Source: a bacterium HR15 (GTDB taxonomy: Bacteria; Armatimonadota; Fimbriimonadia; Fimbriimonadales; GBS-DC). Taken from it: a stretch of 54,048 nt of DNA. A model generated the notes under the pieces. It did not search any database and was not told where the DNA came from. It saw nothing but the letters and a program-made list of their open reading frames with translations. Each line of letters starts with the position of its first letter. Position 1 is the first letter of the stretch. The stretch spans positions 1 through 54,048 of the forward strand of contig BEHR01000025.1 of assembly GCA_002898555.1 (NCBI GenBank). The letters run 5' to 3'. A program made the translations under genes and the position numbers. This document shows, in pieces, positions 15,718-25,324 of the stretch.

Positions 15718-17051
15718 ACTGGCGGGGTAAGCGTGTGGCGGTGATTGGTGCGGGACGCAGCGGCTGCGATGCCGCGCGCGCATTGCACCAGCTCGGCGCT
15801 CAGGTGACCTTATATGACCGTGCAGAGCCGCTCTGCCCGATTCTTGAGGAGGACATCCCCCTGATTACAGGGCGAGACATCCCTGACTGGGAGGGGTTGG
15901 AGCTGATTATTGTCAGCCCTGCCCTGCCCCCGAATCACCCCCTGTTCGTAGAAGCAAGGCTTCGTGGTGTCCCTGTTTGGAGCGAGATTGAGCTGGGCTA
16001 CCGAATTGCGCAGGCGCCTCTTATCGCCATCACAGGCACGAACGCAAAGACCACCACCGCCGCGCTTATCCATCACCTGCTTACCCAAGCAGGCATACGG
16101 GCGCACCTGTGCGGCAATATCGCAGGCACCGAGCAGGACCAGACGCTGACCACTGCGGCTTTGCTTGCCCGTGCCGATGAATGGATTGTCGCCGAGGTCA
16201 GCTCCTTCCAGCTGCAGAATGTGCATCAATTCCGTCCCCATATCGCGGTCATCACGACCATCACACCTGACCATTTGAACTGGCACGGCTCTTTTGAGGC
16301 CTATGCCCGTGCGAAGGGGCGTCTGCTGCACCATCTGCAACCAACCGATTGGGCGGTTCTGAATGGCGCAGATGAGGGCATCCAGCAGTTACTGCGTTGG
16401 CTGCGTGCAGACGGCTGCCCGGGCCTACAAAATGTGGAGCGCAATGGGCATCTACTGCTGGACTTGCCAGATCCATTTAGCTCGGCGGAAGTCTCGCCCG
16501 CCCAGCTCAGTTCGGCACTCGCCGCCCAGATCGCGGCTCAGGTCGCTCGCCTGCTCGGCTGTCATGAGCAGCAGATTCAGGATGGGTTGGCAACCTTTCG
16601 GGGCGTGCCACACCGCATGGAGCTGGTCGCAGAGGTCAAGGGCGTGCGCTTCATCAATAACTCGATGTGTACAAATGCCGCTGCGCTGGGGCATTCGCTG
16701 AAGATGGCACCCAAACCATGCATCGTGATTGCCGGAGGCGTGGATAAAAATAACTCCATCGATGCGCTGGCAGATGCGATTCGCCACCATTGCCGTGCCG
16801 CGCTGCTCATTGGGGTGGACGGTGAGCGGATCGGCGCGAGTCTCAGCGCGAAAGGTTATTCGCGTTGGCACTATGCCGGCACCCTGGAGAGCGCGGTGCA
16901 GCAAGCTTTCCGATGGGCGTTGCCGGGGGATACCATTATTCTTGCGCCCGGCTGTGCCAGTTTCGACCAGTTCGAGAGCTTTGTTCAGCGCGGCGTGCAA
17001 TTTCGCGAGCAAGTTTACCGACTCATGCAAAGCGAGGCAAATCAGGGATGA
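15714..17051 (+). CDS. murD: UDP-MurNAc-L-alanine-D-glutamate ligase
   Basis: Adds D-glutamate as the second residue of the stem peptide. 445 residues: Rossmann-like N-terminus (KRVAVIGAGRSGCDAARAL), ATP loop ITGTNAKTTT, EVSSFQLQNVHQFRPHIAVITTITPDHLNWHG, and C-terminal IAGGVDKNN and LAPGCASFDQFESFVQRG. The P-loop has Ala where Gly is usual (GTNAKTT for GTNGKTT), a conservative change. GGGAGG lies upstream of the ATG, which overlaps the mraY stop (ATGA). The next gene, ftsW, starts in a 4-bp overlap. Confidence 0.95.
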   Translation: MNWRGKRVAVIGAGRSGCDAARALHQLGAQVTLYDRAEPLCPILEEDIPLITGRDIPDWEGLELIIVSPALPPNHPLFVEARLRGVPVWSEIELGYRIAQAPLIAITGTNAKTTTAALIHHLLTQAGIRAHLCGNIAGTEQDQTLTTAALLARADEWIVAEVSSFQLQNVHQFRPHIAVITTITPDHLNWHGSFEAYARAKGRLLHHLQPTDWAVLNGADEGIQQLLRWLRADGCPGLQNVERNGHLLLDLPDPFSSAEVSPAQLSSALAAQIAAQVARLLGCHEQQIQDGLATFRGVPHRMELVAEVKGVRFINNSMCTNAAALGHSLKMAPKPCIVIAGGVDKNNSIDALADAIRHHCRAALLIGVDGERIGASLSAKGYSRWHYAGTLESAVQQAFRWALPGDTIILAPGCASFDQFESFVQRGVQFREQVYRLMQSEANQG

Positions 17052-18391
17052 AGACTATCCGGCGAACAGTGAATGGTAATTCGCGCGTAGCCAGGCAAGT
17101 GGCAAGCGATGCACGGGGAGCAGCCCAGGGGGCATTATGCCTGCCTCACGCCTCCTCAATGACCGTCCATCACGCTTCGCCCAAAACCTGCTCCTCGTTG
17201 CTTGTTTTTCTTCCGCTGCTATTGTGCCTTGTGGGGCTGGTCTTCCTTGTCAGTGTTAGCATCGGGGGGATTTTGAAGCCGAACATGCCACCCGCTTCGC
17301 CTTTGGAGCCGTTTCGTCCTGTCATTCAACAGGCGTGCTGGGTTCTACTCGGTGTCGGCATCATGCTGACGCTCTCCCGTATACCGCTCAGTTTTTATCA
17401 GGCCAGTGCGTGGCTGTGGCTGATGCTGTTGAGCATGGTGCTGATTGCCCTTTGGAAGGTGCCGGGATTGGGCACGGAGCGTAATGGCGCGGTGCGCTGG
17501 ATAGAGTTCTCGGTGCCGCTGCTGGGGCGCGTGGGTGTTCAACCTTCCGAACTCTTCAAACTGGCGACCCTGCTCTATTTCGCTGCGTTGTACAGCCAGA
17601 TAACGCCGTCAAGGCGAACACGACGGCTTCCCGCTTCAACATGGCTCTACGGTCAAAACATCCCCTCTTCCTATCGAGTGGCCTGGGGTAAGGGCGCATA
17701 CTGCATCGTTGCGCTGTGGCTGGTTGCGCTGGTCGCGATTGAGCGTCAGCCCGACTTCGGCACGATGGTACTGGTGTTCGCCTTAGGTGTCGGTGTGAGC
17801 TTTCTGGGCGGCGCGAGTGTGTTTAAAATCGCTGCCTTGGGACTGCTTGCCATGCTGGGCTTCACGGCATGGGTTGCTTTGCCGCATTTGACAGGGGTAG
17901 ATCAGCACAGGACAGGCTACCGCCTTGAGCGTATTCGGGCGATGTTAGACCCTTGGGCGTATGAATATGATAGGGGCTTTCAAATGGTGCGGGCGCAGAT
18001 TGCGGTGGGCAGTGGCGGTTTCGCTCGCCTTGCGTTGGGCGAGGGGCGCGAAAAACGCTATTTGCCTGCTGCCGAGAACGACTACATCTTTGCCACAATT
18101 GCCGAGGAGACGGGCTTCGTCGGCTGCGCTCTCTGCATCGGGCTATTCGCATGGCTGGTAGCGACCCTGTTGAGTCTGGCATCGCGCGCACCCACACGCT
18201 TCGGACGGCTCTTTGCCGGGGGACTTGCTCTCTGGATTGGTTTGCAGGCACTTATCAACATCGGCATGGCGATTGGGCTGCTGCCGACCGTGGGAGTGCC
18301 GTTGCCCTTTATCAGTGCAGGCGGCTCATCGATGCTCAGCCTGATGGCAGCGCTGGGGATCGCATTAGCGATTGCGAGGGAGACACGATGA
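17048..18391 (+). CDS. ftsW: Septal peptidoglycan glycosyltransferase FtsW (SEDS family)
   Basis: A SEDS polytopic membrane protein that polymerises lipid II at the septum. 447 residues: about 45 cytoplasmic residues, then ten or so membrane segments. Family motifs: GVQPSELFKLA, ERQPDFGTMVLV, a long extracytoplasmic loop GYRLERIRAMLDPW-YDRGFQMVRAQIAVGSGG, ENDYIFATIAEETGFVG, and PLPFISAGGSSMLSLM. It could be RodA by sequence alone, but its place between murD and murG in the dcw operon argues for FtsW. The ATG overlaps the murD stop by 4 bp; earlier in-frame starts lie in murD. Confidence 0.93.
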   Translation: MKTIRRTVNGNSRVARQVASDARGAAQGALCLPHASSMTVHHASPKTCSSLLVFLPLLLCLVGLVFLVSVSIGGILKPNMPPASPLEPFRPVIQQACWVLLGVGIMLTLSRIPLSFYQASAWLWLMLLSMVLIALWKVPGLGTERNGAVRWIEFSVPLLGRVGVQPSELFKLATLLYFAALYSQITPSRRTRRLPASTWLYGQNIPSSYRVAWGKGAYCIVALWLVALVAIERQPDFGTMVLVFALGVGVSFLGGASVFKIAALGLLAMLGFTAWVALPHLTGVDQHRTGYRLERIRAMLDPWAYEYDRGFQMVRAQIAVGSGGFARLALGEGREKRYLPAAENDYIFATIAEETGFVGCALCIGLFAWLVATLLSLASRAPTRFGRLFAGGLALWIGLQALINIGMAIGLLPTVGVPLPFISAGGSSMLSLMAALGIALAIARETR

Positions 18392-19506
18392 AAGTAGCCA
18401 TCGCCGGCGGCATCACCGGTGGACATCTGTTCCCCGCGCTCTGCGTGGGCGACGCACTGCAGCAGGCAGGTGCGCAGCTGCTTTATCTGGGTGCGCGGCA
18501 TGGGCTGGAGGCACGCATGCCCATCCCCTTCCCTGCTCTGCTGCTTGAAATGAGCGGGTTGCGCTCCACCATGCGACGCCCATGGAGGATGTCCCTTACC
18601 CTCTGGCAGGCAACCCGCGAAGCGAGACGCGCGCTTCAGCAATTCAACGCCGAGCTGCTTTTTTGCACAGGTGGCTATTCGTCGTTGCCCGCCGCGTTGG
18701 CGATGCGCGCCCTGCACAAACCCATCGTGCTGCTGGAGCCAGATGCCTTCCCTGGTCGTGCCAATCGCTGGTTGGCAAGGTTCGCACAGTGTGTCTGCCT
18801 GAATTTCGAAGAGGCAGCGAAACACTTTCCGCGCGGCAGCAAAATTCTCCGCACAGGGCTACCCGTCCGCGCGGGCGTGTGCCGTCCAGAGGTACGCCCC
18901 GAAGAGGCACGCGCCCACTTCGGACTCCTACCGGACCGATTCACCGTGTTGGTGATAGGCGGCAGCCAGGGCGCGCAGTCGCTGAACGAGATTATCTTGA
19001 ACACCGTGCAATATATTCCATCGGGCGAAATCCAGTGGCTGCATATCACAGGCGAGGCACACTACGAGACCGTTCGCGCCACTGCCGACCGCCTTGCACT
19101 GAACGGGAACTATCGTCCCCTGCCCTTTCTGGAGGCGGAACGGATGGGATTGGCATACCGAACCGCCGACATTGCCATCGCGCGCGGCGGTGCTGGCACC
19201 ATCACCGAACTGGCGCTGAACGCGCTGCCCGCGATATTAGTCCCCTACCCCTATGCGGCAGGGGGGCATCAGCGGTATAATTGTCAGACGATGGTGCAAC
19301 GGGGAGCAGCCCTGATGATCGAACAGCATGAACTCTCGCCCGAACGGATTGCGCAGGCAATCCTCACGCTGCGTGACTGCCCATCACGGCGCATGGAGAT
19401 GAGCCAGCGCGCCTTCGGATGGGCAGTTCCTAACGCCACCGAGCGCGTGCTGAAGGTTATCCTGTCGCTCCTGTCCAACGAGATAGGCAACCACACGGGT
19501 TGTTGA
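18388..19506 (+). CDS. murG: UDP-GlcNAc:lipid I N-acetylglucosaminyltransferase
   Basis: Converts lipid I to lipid II on the cytoplasmic membrane face. 372 residues in two GT-B Rossmann domains: N-terminal MKVAIAGGITGGHLFPAL (glycine-rich loop), FCTGGYSSLPAALAM, and C-terminal VIGGSQGAQSLNEII, IARGGAGTITELALNALPAILVPYPYAAGGHQRYNCQTM, the UDP-GlcNAc binding signature. The ATG overlaps the ftsW stop by 4 bp. It ends 12 bp before murC-ddl. Confidence 0.96.
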   Translation: MKVAIAGGITGGHLFPALCVGDALQQAGAQLLYLGARHGLEARMPIPFPALLLEMSGLRSTMRRPWRMSLTLWQATREARRALQQFNAELLFCTGGYSSLPAALAMRALHKPIVLLEPDAFPGRANRWLARFAQCVCLNFEEAAKHFPRGSKILRTGLPVRAGVCRPEVRPEEARAHFGLLPDRFTVLVIGGSQGAQSLNEIILNTVQYIPSGEIQWLHITGEAHYETVRATADRLALNGNYRPLPFLEAERMGLAYRTADIAIARGGAGTITELALNALPAILVPYPYAAGGHQRYNCQTMVQRGAALMIEQHELSPERIAQAILTLRDCPSRRMEMSQRAFGWAVPNATERVLKVILSLLSNEIGNHTGC

Positions 19507-19518
19507 GGAGGAACGGCG

Positions 19519-21963
19519 ATGCAATCTCCAACGGGCATCCCTTTGACCGTAGGGCGTGAACCCAGCTTGCAAGACCGATTCCACCTGATCGGGATCGGAG
19601 GCGCAGGCATGTCGGCACTGGCGCGTTGGCTGGTAGACCTTGGCGCAACGGTCAGTGGCTCCGATCTTGTCGAATCACCCGTGTTAACCGAGTTGCGTGC
19701 GCGTGGCGTCCGCGCCTACGCTCCTCACGACCCGACCCAGATGGGTGAACCGACATGGGTGGTTGTGTCCGACGCAGTGCATCCCGACAACCCCGAGGTG
19801 ATCGAAGCGATGCGACGCGGGCTGCCCCTGTGGCGACGCTCGCAGTTGATGGGCTGGCTGCTCAAACCCTATCGGGTGATTGCAATCAGCGGCACGCACG
19901 GCAAAACAACCACCACGGCTATGCTCGCTACCATTCTGGAGGAGGCAGGTTATGACCCGCTGGTGCTGCTGGGGGGTGATATGCCGTCCGCGCCACCGCC
20001 CTGGGCGGGCAACATCCGCTTAGGCAAAGGGAAGTGGGCGGTTGTAGAAGCATGCGAAGCGTACGAGGCGTTTCTGGACCTGGAGCCAGAAATCGCGCTT
20101 GTCACCAATATAGACCCCGACCATCTGGACTATCACGGCACTTTTGAACGATTGCAGCAAAGCTTTGCGCGATTTTGTCAGCGAGTTCGCCCCAGCGGAC
20201 ACAGGGTGTGCTGCGGAGATAATCGGGGCGTGCAGGAGATGTGCAAACAGCTCCATGCGCGCGGCTCGCATGAGCGACCGCCCCTGCTCTACGGCTTTGG
20301 CGGGCATAACGACCTGCGTGCAGAGATCTTGAAGCGCACCCCAGATGGCACCGATTTTCGTCTGCTGCTATCTCACTTATCGGGCTTGCCCGGCTGGTCC
20401 GAGCTATCCCACGCACCGACCTTCCATTTGCCTTTGCTCGGCGACCATAATGTGCAGAACGCGCTGGGCGCGATTGCCGTCGCGATGCTGCTGGGCATCC
20501 CGATCGAGGCGCAGCGGCACGCCCTCGCGCGATTTCTGGGGGTGAAGCGTCGGCAGGAACTGATTGGCGAGGCAGCCGGCATTACCCTGGTGGATGATTA
20601 CGCTCACCATCCTGTTGAAATCGAGGCGACCATCGCCGCGCTGCGCCAACGGTTTCCCAACCGCCGTCTCGTCGTGATTTATCAACCTCATCTTTACAGC
20701 CGCACACGCGATCAGCTGGAAGGGCTGATTCACAGCTTGCGCGCGGCCGACCGAGTGGTCATCACGGACATCTACCCCGCCCGCGAGAAGCCCATCCCCG
20801 GCATCAGTGCGTCGCTGATTGCCGATGGCTTGCTGGAACAAGATCATCCACCCACGCTCTATGTGCCCATCAAGGAACAGATCCCGCATCGCCTGCTGCC
20901 ACACCTTTTGCCAGGCGATGTGGTCGTCACGATGGGCGCGGGCGATATCGACAAAATCGGTGCTGTGCTGCTGCGCCTATTAGAAGCGCGCGGGCAGGTG
21001 CGTCGCCTGCGCATCGCGGTGCTGATGGGGGGAGACTCGCCAGAGCGCGATGTATCGCTCCTGTCGGGCATGCGCGTGCTGCAAGCGTTAGATCCCGAAC
21101 GCTTTGTTGGCATCCCTGTGGACCCTGCGCTGAGGCAGGGTAAAGAGGGTGTCTGGGGACTGCTCGATTTGCTGCAGAATGAGCCTCCGGACCTTGCCTT
21201 CATCGCGCTGCATGGGCGGCATGGCGAAGACGGTGCGATTCAAGGGCTGCTGGAAATGCTCGGTATCCCCTACACCGGCTCTGGCATCCTGCCCAGCGCG
21301 CTCGCCATGAATAAATACGCGGCGAAGATTGTTCTGCAATCGGTCGGGCTAACCACCCCACCCGGCATCCTGGTTCACCAAGCGGACCTGCAGGACGGAG
21401 TCGATCCGCGCGACCTTCCTGGGCTGTCTCGTCTGAAACTGCCGTTAATTGTGAAGCCGAACGAGGGCGGCTCCACGCTGGGCACAACGCGCGTGTGGGA
21501 GTGGGAGCAGCTGCCACGCGCGCTGCGCAAAGCCTTCGCGTATGACGAGCGTGCCCTGATCGAGGAACTAATCGAGGGGGTGGAGGTTTCGGTGCCCGTT
21601 GTTGGCACTCGTGCGCCTCAGGCATTGCCCCCCGTTGAGATTGCACCACGCACGGGCTTCTATGGCTTCCAGGCAAAATACACCCCTGGCATGACCGAGG
21701 AGATTGTGCCTGCGCGCCTGTCCGACGAGATCCTCGAACTGCTGAAAGCGACCGCACTTCGGGCACATCTTGCGCTCGGCTGCCGTAGCATGAGCCGCGT
21801 AGACATTATCCTACGCGACTTCACCCCGTTCATTCTGGAGGTGAACACTGTTCCTGGCTTAACGCCCACTTCCCTGCTCCCGCGCAGCGCGGAGGCAGCG
21901 GGTATCCCCTTCCCACAGCTCATTACTCTCCTGATTGAGGATGCACTGGGGGGCTGGCGATGA
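19519..21963 (+). CDS. murC-ddl: MurC-Ddl fusion: UDP-MurNAc-L-Ala ligase and D-Ala-D-Ala ligase
   Basis: A bifunctional 814-residue protein. Residues about 20-490 are MurC: HLIGIGGAGMSALARWL, ATP loop SGTHGKTTTT (124-133), NIDPDHLDYH, VDDYAHHPVEIEATIAAL, and DIYPAREKPIPGIS. Residues about 497-814 are a complete Ddl: RIAVLMGGDSPERDVSLLSG, FIALHGRHGEDGAIQGLLE, ATP-grasp segment LPLIVKPNEGGSTLG, and FILEVNTVPGLTPTSLLPR. Both active sites look intact. It thus makes the first residue of the stem peptide and the terminal D-Ala-D-Ala. MurC-Ddl fusions are known in Chlamydiae. There is no frame break at the junction near 20990. GAGGAGG is 7 nt before the ATG; the stop overlaps ftsQ by 4 bp. Confidence 0.95.
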   Translation: MQSPTGIPLTVGREPSLQDRFHLIGIGGAGMSALARWLVDLGATVSGSDLVESPVLTELRARGVRAYAPHDPTQMGEPTWVVVSDAVHPDNPEVIEAMRRGLPLWRRSQLMGWLLKPYRVIAISGTHGKTTTTAMLATILEEAGYDPLVLLGGDMPSAPPPWAGNIRLGKGKWAVVEACEAYEAFLDLEPEIALVTNIDPDHLDYHGTFERLQQSFARFCQRVRPSGHRVCCGDNRGVQEMCKQLHARGSHERPPLLYGFGGHNDLRAEILKRTPDGTDFRLLLSHLSGLPGWSELSHAPTFHLPLLGDHNVQNALGAIAVAMLLGIPIEAQRHALARFLGVKRRQELIGEAAGITLVDDYAHHPVEIEATIAALRQRFPNRRLVVIYQPHLYSRTRDQLEGLIHSLRAADRVVITDIYPAREKPIPGISASLIADGLLEQDHPPTLYVPIKEQIPHRLLPHLLPGDVVVTMGAGDIDKIGAVLLRLLEARGQVRRLRIAVLMGGDSPERDVSLLSGMRVLQALDPERFVGIPVDPALRQGKEGVWGLLDLLQNEPPDLAFIALHGRHGEDGAIQGLLEMLGIPYTGSGILPSALAMNKYAAKIVLQSVGLTTPPGILVHQADLQDGVDPRDLPGLSRLKLPLIVKPNEGGSTLGTTRVWEWEQLPRALRKAFAYDERALIEELIEGVEVSVPVVGTRAPQALPPVEIAPRTGFYGFQAKYTPGMTEEIVPARLSDEILELLKATALRAHLALGCRSMSRVDIILRDFTPFILEVNTVPGLTPTSLLPRSAEAAGIPFPQLITLLIEDALGGWR

Positions 21964-22937
21964 GAAGGCGCATACGCAGCACACACCGAACTCCTCCCGC
22001 TACGCCTATGCTGGTCGTTGGTCCGGCGCAAGCGGTTGGGAGGGTACGCCCTGCTCGCCGGGTCAGGCGTCGCCCTTCGCGGCTTGTGGTTCCCTTTGCG
22101 CGGCTCGTGGCTCACTCCGCGCTGATCGAACAAATTCTTTGGCTGCTTGTTGGGGGGCTTTTGGTGCTGAGTGTGTGGGCATCTCCACGAATGCAGCCAC
22201 GGCGGCTCGTGGTGCATGGCGCTCCTTCTGCCGCGCAGCCTCTGATCGAGTCCCGCCTCCGCTCGCTTTGGCAAAAGCAGCCCTATAGCATGCGGCTGGG
22301 TGCGCGCACCCTCGAGAAGGAGTTGAAACGGCTCGGCTGGGTCGCTGGGGTGCAGGTGCGCCCGCAACTGCCTGCCCAGCTCCATCTCCACCTCCAGCCG
22401 CGCGAGGCGTTCGTAGAAGTGCGCACGGAGTACGCACAACCAATGCTTCGGCTTCGCCCGACGCGCGTTTTTATCGACCCGACAGGAATCGTTTTCCAGC
22501 TGCCGAATCCTCCTGCCCAGGCACGAGGCGGGGTCATTTTGCTTTCAGGGAGCGTTGCCCTGCCACCCGAAGGCATGCTGCCAGAGGGTTCGCCTCTCTG
22601 GCGTGCATTCGCGCTGTTGCGGGCATTATGTGACCAGGATCGCTCCACCCGATATGCCCGAACTGTCCGAATCGAGCCAAATGGCGAGATGAGCCTGAGC
22701 TGTCAGGCAGAGGGAGGTCTGTTGATGCGGTTTCGGTTAGGCGATGCCGCCCTGTACCAGCAGCAGGCGCAGGTGATTCACCTGCTGTTGCGCAATTCAC
22801 CAGCGCAGGTCGCGCGGTGGGAATATGTGGATCTCAAAAGTCCTTTCCACCCGGCGGTTAAGCCGCGCGCGACACAGGGCAACCTGCCTCGCGCGTCTGA
22901 CCTGCCCGACTCATCGAACAGAGAAAAAACACACTAA
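21960..22937 (+). CDS. ftsQ: FtsQ/DivIB-like cell division protein with POTRA domain
   Basis: A 325-residue bitopic membrane protein. The first 55 residues are very Arg/Pro rich and cytoplasmic; a membrane segment spans about 57-75 (IEQILWLLVGGLLVLSVWA). Residues about 80-150 fit a POTRA domain (LVVHGAPSAAQPLIESRLRSLW through LKRLGWVAGVQVRPQLPAQLHLHLQPREAF), followed by a beta-rich region and a disordered tail. FtsQ/DivIB links early and late divisome proteins. Sequence similarity is modest; context and the POTRA-like pattern support the name. Overlaps murC-ddl by 4 bp. Confidence 0.85.
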   Translation: MRRRIRSTHRTPPATPMLVVGPAQAVGRVRPARRVRRRPSRLVVPFARLVAHSALIEQILWLLVGGLLVLSVWASPRMQPRRLVVHGAPSAAQPLIESRLRSLWQKQPYSMRLGARTLEKELKRLGWVAGVQVRPQLPAQLHLHLQPREAFVEVRTEYAQPMLRLRPTRVFIDPTGIVFQLPNPPAQARGGVILLSGSVALPPEGMLPEGSPLWRAFALLRALCDQDRSTRYARTVRIEPNGEMSLSCQAEGGLLMRFRLGDAALYQQQAQVIHLLLRNSPAQVARWEYVDLKSPFHPAVKPRATQGNLPRASDLPDSSNREKTH

Positions 22938-22939
22938 CC

Positions 22940-23692
22940 ATGGAAAATAAGCGTGTGCAGTGGCTCATCTTTTTTGTGATCTGGCTGGTTGTGGGGGCGT
23001 TGCTGGGCATCGCGCTCAAAGCTCAGTTCCGACTACACACGGCGGAATTGCCCAGCACTCGCCTGCCTGAATTGGCACGCGCCTATGTGCAAGAAAAGCG
23101 CACTGTGCAGGCGATGGAAAACGAGATTCGTCAGCTTCGGCAAAAAATGACCGAACTCGAAAACGCGCTTGCCACAGGCACCAAGCAAACCAAAGTGCTG
23201 AACGATAGCCTGCAAGCTGCCAAGATGCTGGCAGGGCTGGTGGAGGTGGAAGGTCCTGGCATCGAGCTCATTCTGCGGGATAGCGAACGGCGACCTGCCC
23301 CCGGTTCCACCGAATCGCTGCTGATCGATCTCTACATCATTCACGATTACGACCTGCTGCGTGTGGTGAACGAGTTGCGTCAGGCGGGTGCGGAAGCCAT
23401 CGCCATCAATGGGCAGCGACTGGTCGCCACGAGCGCGATTCGCTGCGTGGGACCCGTGATCTATATCAACGATATCAAAATGGCATCGCCTTTTGTCATC
23501 CATGCGATTGGCGACCCGAATACGCTGCTGGGCGCGCTCAAAACGCCGGGTGGGGTGCTGTCAGATATCATCGATGCGGACCCTAAGATGGTGGAGATGC
23601 ATGCCCGTGACCGAGTGCGTATCCCCGCCTATACGGGGTCCACACAGTTCCGATTTGCGAAACCGGTGCCCTCGGAGGAGGTTACAAAGTGA
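22940..23692 (+). CDS. DUF881 family membrane protein
   Basis: A 250-residue protein with one membrane segment (about 8-28, WLIFFVIWLVVGALLGIALKA), a coiled coil (about 50-85), and the DUF881 domain: VEVEGPGIELILRDSE, LLIDLYIIHDYDLLRVVNELRQAGAEAIAINGQRLVATSAIRCVGPVIYIND, then IHAIGDPNTLLGALKTPGGVL. The family (Bacillus YlxW/YlxX) is encoded next to divIB and sbp in dcw clusters; its function in division is not defined. Starts 2 bp after ftsQ and overlaps sbp by 4 bp. Confidence 0.92.
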   Translation: MENKRVQWLIFFVIWLVVGALLGIALKAQFRLHTAELPSTRLPELARAYVQEKRTVQAMENEIRQLRQKMTELENALATGTKQTKVLNDSLQAAKMLAGLVEVEGPGIELILRDSERRPAPGSTESLLIDLYIIHDYDLLRVVNELRQAGAEAIAINGQRLVATSAIRCVGPVIYINDIKMASPFVIHAIGDPNTLLGALKTPGGVLSDIIDADPKMVEMHARDRVRIPAYTGSTQFRFAKPVPSEEVTK

Positions 23693-24048
23693 TTGCCATA
23701 GGAATGCTGGGGCTTTTGCTGGGGCTACTACTTGCCTACTTGCTGCTGGATATTCCCATTCCAGCGGAGTGGGCATCGTATCTGTCGCTGGCAGCATTAG
23801 CGGGGCTGGATACCGCTTTCGGTGGTTGGCGCGCCGCCCTCGAAGGGCGGTTCCACCCCGATGTGTTCGTGTCGGGGTTCATCGTGAACGCGCTGCTCGC
23901 CTCGCTGCTGGCGTATTTGGGCGACCGCATGGGCGTAGACCTCTTCCTCGCTGCGGTCGTCACGCTTGGCGGACGGATGTTTCTGAACCTCTCCATCATC
24001 CGCCGCTACTATCTTAATCAGTGGTCGCTAAGAAGGTCACGCGGATGA
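23689..24048 (+). CDS. sbp: Small basic membrane protein Sbp (DUF1290)
   Basis: A 119-residue membrane protein with three or four hydrophobic segments: IGMLGLLLGLLLAYLLL, YLSLAALAGLDTAFGGWRAALEGRF, VFVSGFIVNALLASLLAYLGDRMGVDLFLAAVV. The RxALEGxFHxDVFVSGF segment is the DUF1290 signature. The start is GTG (23689), overlapping the DUF881 stop, with GGAGGAGG 7 nt upstream. In Bacillus and relatives sbp lies between divIB and ftsA, exactly as here. Function unknown. Confidence 0.92.
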   Translation: MIAIGMLGLLLGLLLAYLLLDIPIPAEWASYLSLAALAGLDTAFGGWRAALEGRFHPDVFVSGFIVNALLASLLAYLGDRMGVDLFLAAVVTLGGRMFLNLSIIRRYYLNQWSLRRSRG

Positions 24049-25295
24049 ACCCGATGGTCGCGCTCGATATCGGCACAACGAAGGTCTGCTGTCTCATCGC
24101 CCGCCTGATGGCGGACGGGATGATCCAGATCGTCGGCTATGGCGTGGCTCCATGCCGCGGGCTGCGTCAAGCGACGGTTGTCGATATCGACCAGACCGTG
24201 GCAGCTATCGAGCAAGCTGTCCATGACGCCCAATCGATGGCGGATATCCCTGTCCATCATGCCCTTGTGGGCGTGACGGGCGCCCATATCGAGACCATCC
24301 AGCGTCGTGCCGAGATAGTCATCACCCGTCCCGACCGCGAAATCGCCGAAGAGGACCTCGAACGCCTCCGTTTCCAAATTCAGCAGATTGCGCTACCCCC
24401 TGACCGCGAACTGCTCCATACGCTGATCCGCTCTTATATCGTGGATGGGCAGCGCGGCATCGCCAATCCCGTCGGCATGAGCGCGACCCATTTACAAGCG
24501 GAAGCGCTCCTTGTGACAGGAGGGCTGACCTTTCTGCAGAATATTCGACGGTGTGTGGAGCGCGCGGGATTACAGCCGCAGATGCTGGTGCTGGAACCGT
24601 ACGCCTCCGGGCAAGCGGTGCTAACTCCCGAAGAGCGCGAAGTGGGCGTTGCCCTGCTCGATATCGGTGGTGGCACGACCGATGTCGCGGTGTTCCTCGA
24701 GGGGAGCCTCGCTTTCACGGCCTCGGTACCGCTCGGGGGCAACCATGTGTCGCGTGATGTATACTTAATGTTCCGTATCGCCTCTCCCGAAGAGGCGGAG
24801 CGCGTCAAGCGGGAGTACGGCTGCGCCTTAGCGGAGCGTGTGCCCCACGACGAGCTGGTTAGCTATCTGGAGATGGGCACCTTGCAGCAGCGGCGCGTGC
24901 CACGCCGTCTCTTGACCGAAGTGATCGAGGAGCGAATGCGCGAAATTTTCGAGATGGCTTATGCCAAGATTCAGCGTTCGGGTCTCACGCACCGACTGGC
25001 GGCAGGCGTGGTGCTGACCGGCGGCGGCGCCTGCCTGCCATGCACCGCCGAGCTGGGGCGGCAGGTGTTTGAATCGCTGCCTGTGCGCATCGGCATCCCG
25101 ACGCTTCAAACCTATGCCGCAGGCGAGGGGGAAATCGGCATGGCGCAAAGTATCCAGCAACCCGCTTTCGCCACCGCCGTCGGACTGCTCCTCATCGGGG
25201 CACAAGAGCGCATGCTCCACCCCGATGAGGGAACCACCCAACGCCTGTGGAAGTGGTTCGTACAAAGGTTCAAACGCCTGTTCAAACGACCGTAG
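24045..25295 (+). CDS. ftsA: Cell division protein FtsA
   Basis: Actin-like ATPase that tethers FtsZ to the membrane. 416 residues from ATG 24045: [17 protein letters not shown] (phosphate 1), the 1C domain, [21 protein letters not shown] (phosphate 2), [12 protein letters not shown] (adenosine motif), and a C-terminal basic amphipathic tail ([17 protein letters not shown]) that serves as the membrane-targeting helix. An in-frame GTG at 24021 could add eight residues, but ATG 24045 overlaps the sbp stop (ATGA), the habit of this operon. Followed 29 bp later by ftsZ. Confidence 0.95.
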   Translation: MNPMVALDIGTTKVCCLIARLMADGMIQIVGYGVAPCRGLRQATVVDIDQTVAAIEQAVHDAQSMADIPVHHALVGVTGAHIETIQRRAEIVITRPDREIAEEDLERLRFQIQQIALPPDRELLHTLIRSYIVDGQRGIANPVGMSATHLQAEALLVTGGLTFLQNIRRCVERAGLQPQMLVLEPYASGQAVLTPEEREVGVALLDIGGGTTDVAVFLEGSLAFTASVPLGGNHVSRDVYLMFRIASPEEAERVKREYGCALAERVPHDELVSYLEMGTLQQRRVPRRLLTEVIEERMREIFEMAYAKIQRSGLTHRLAAGVVLTGGGACLPCTAELGRQVFESLPVRIGIPTLQTYAAGEGEIGMAQSIQQPAFATAVGLLLIGAQERMLHPDEGTTQRLWKWFVQRFKRLFKRP

Positions 25296-25324
25296 CACTT
25301 CATCCAGAGAGAAGGAGTACCGCC

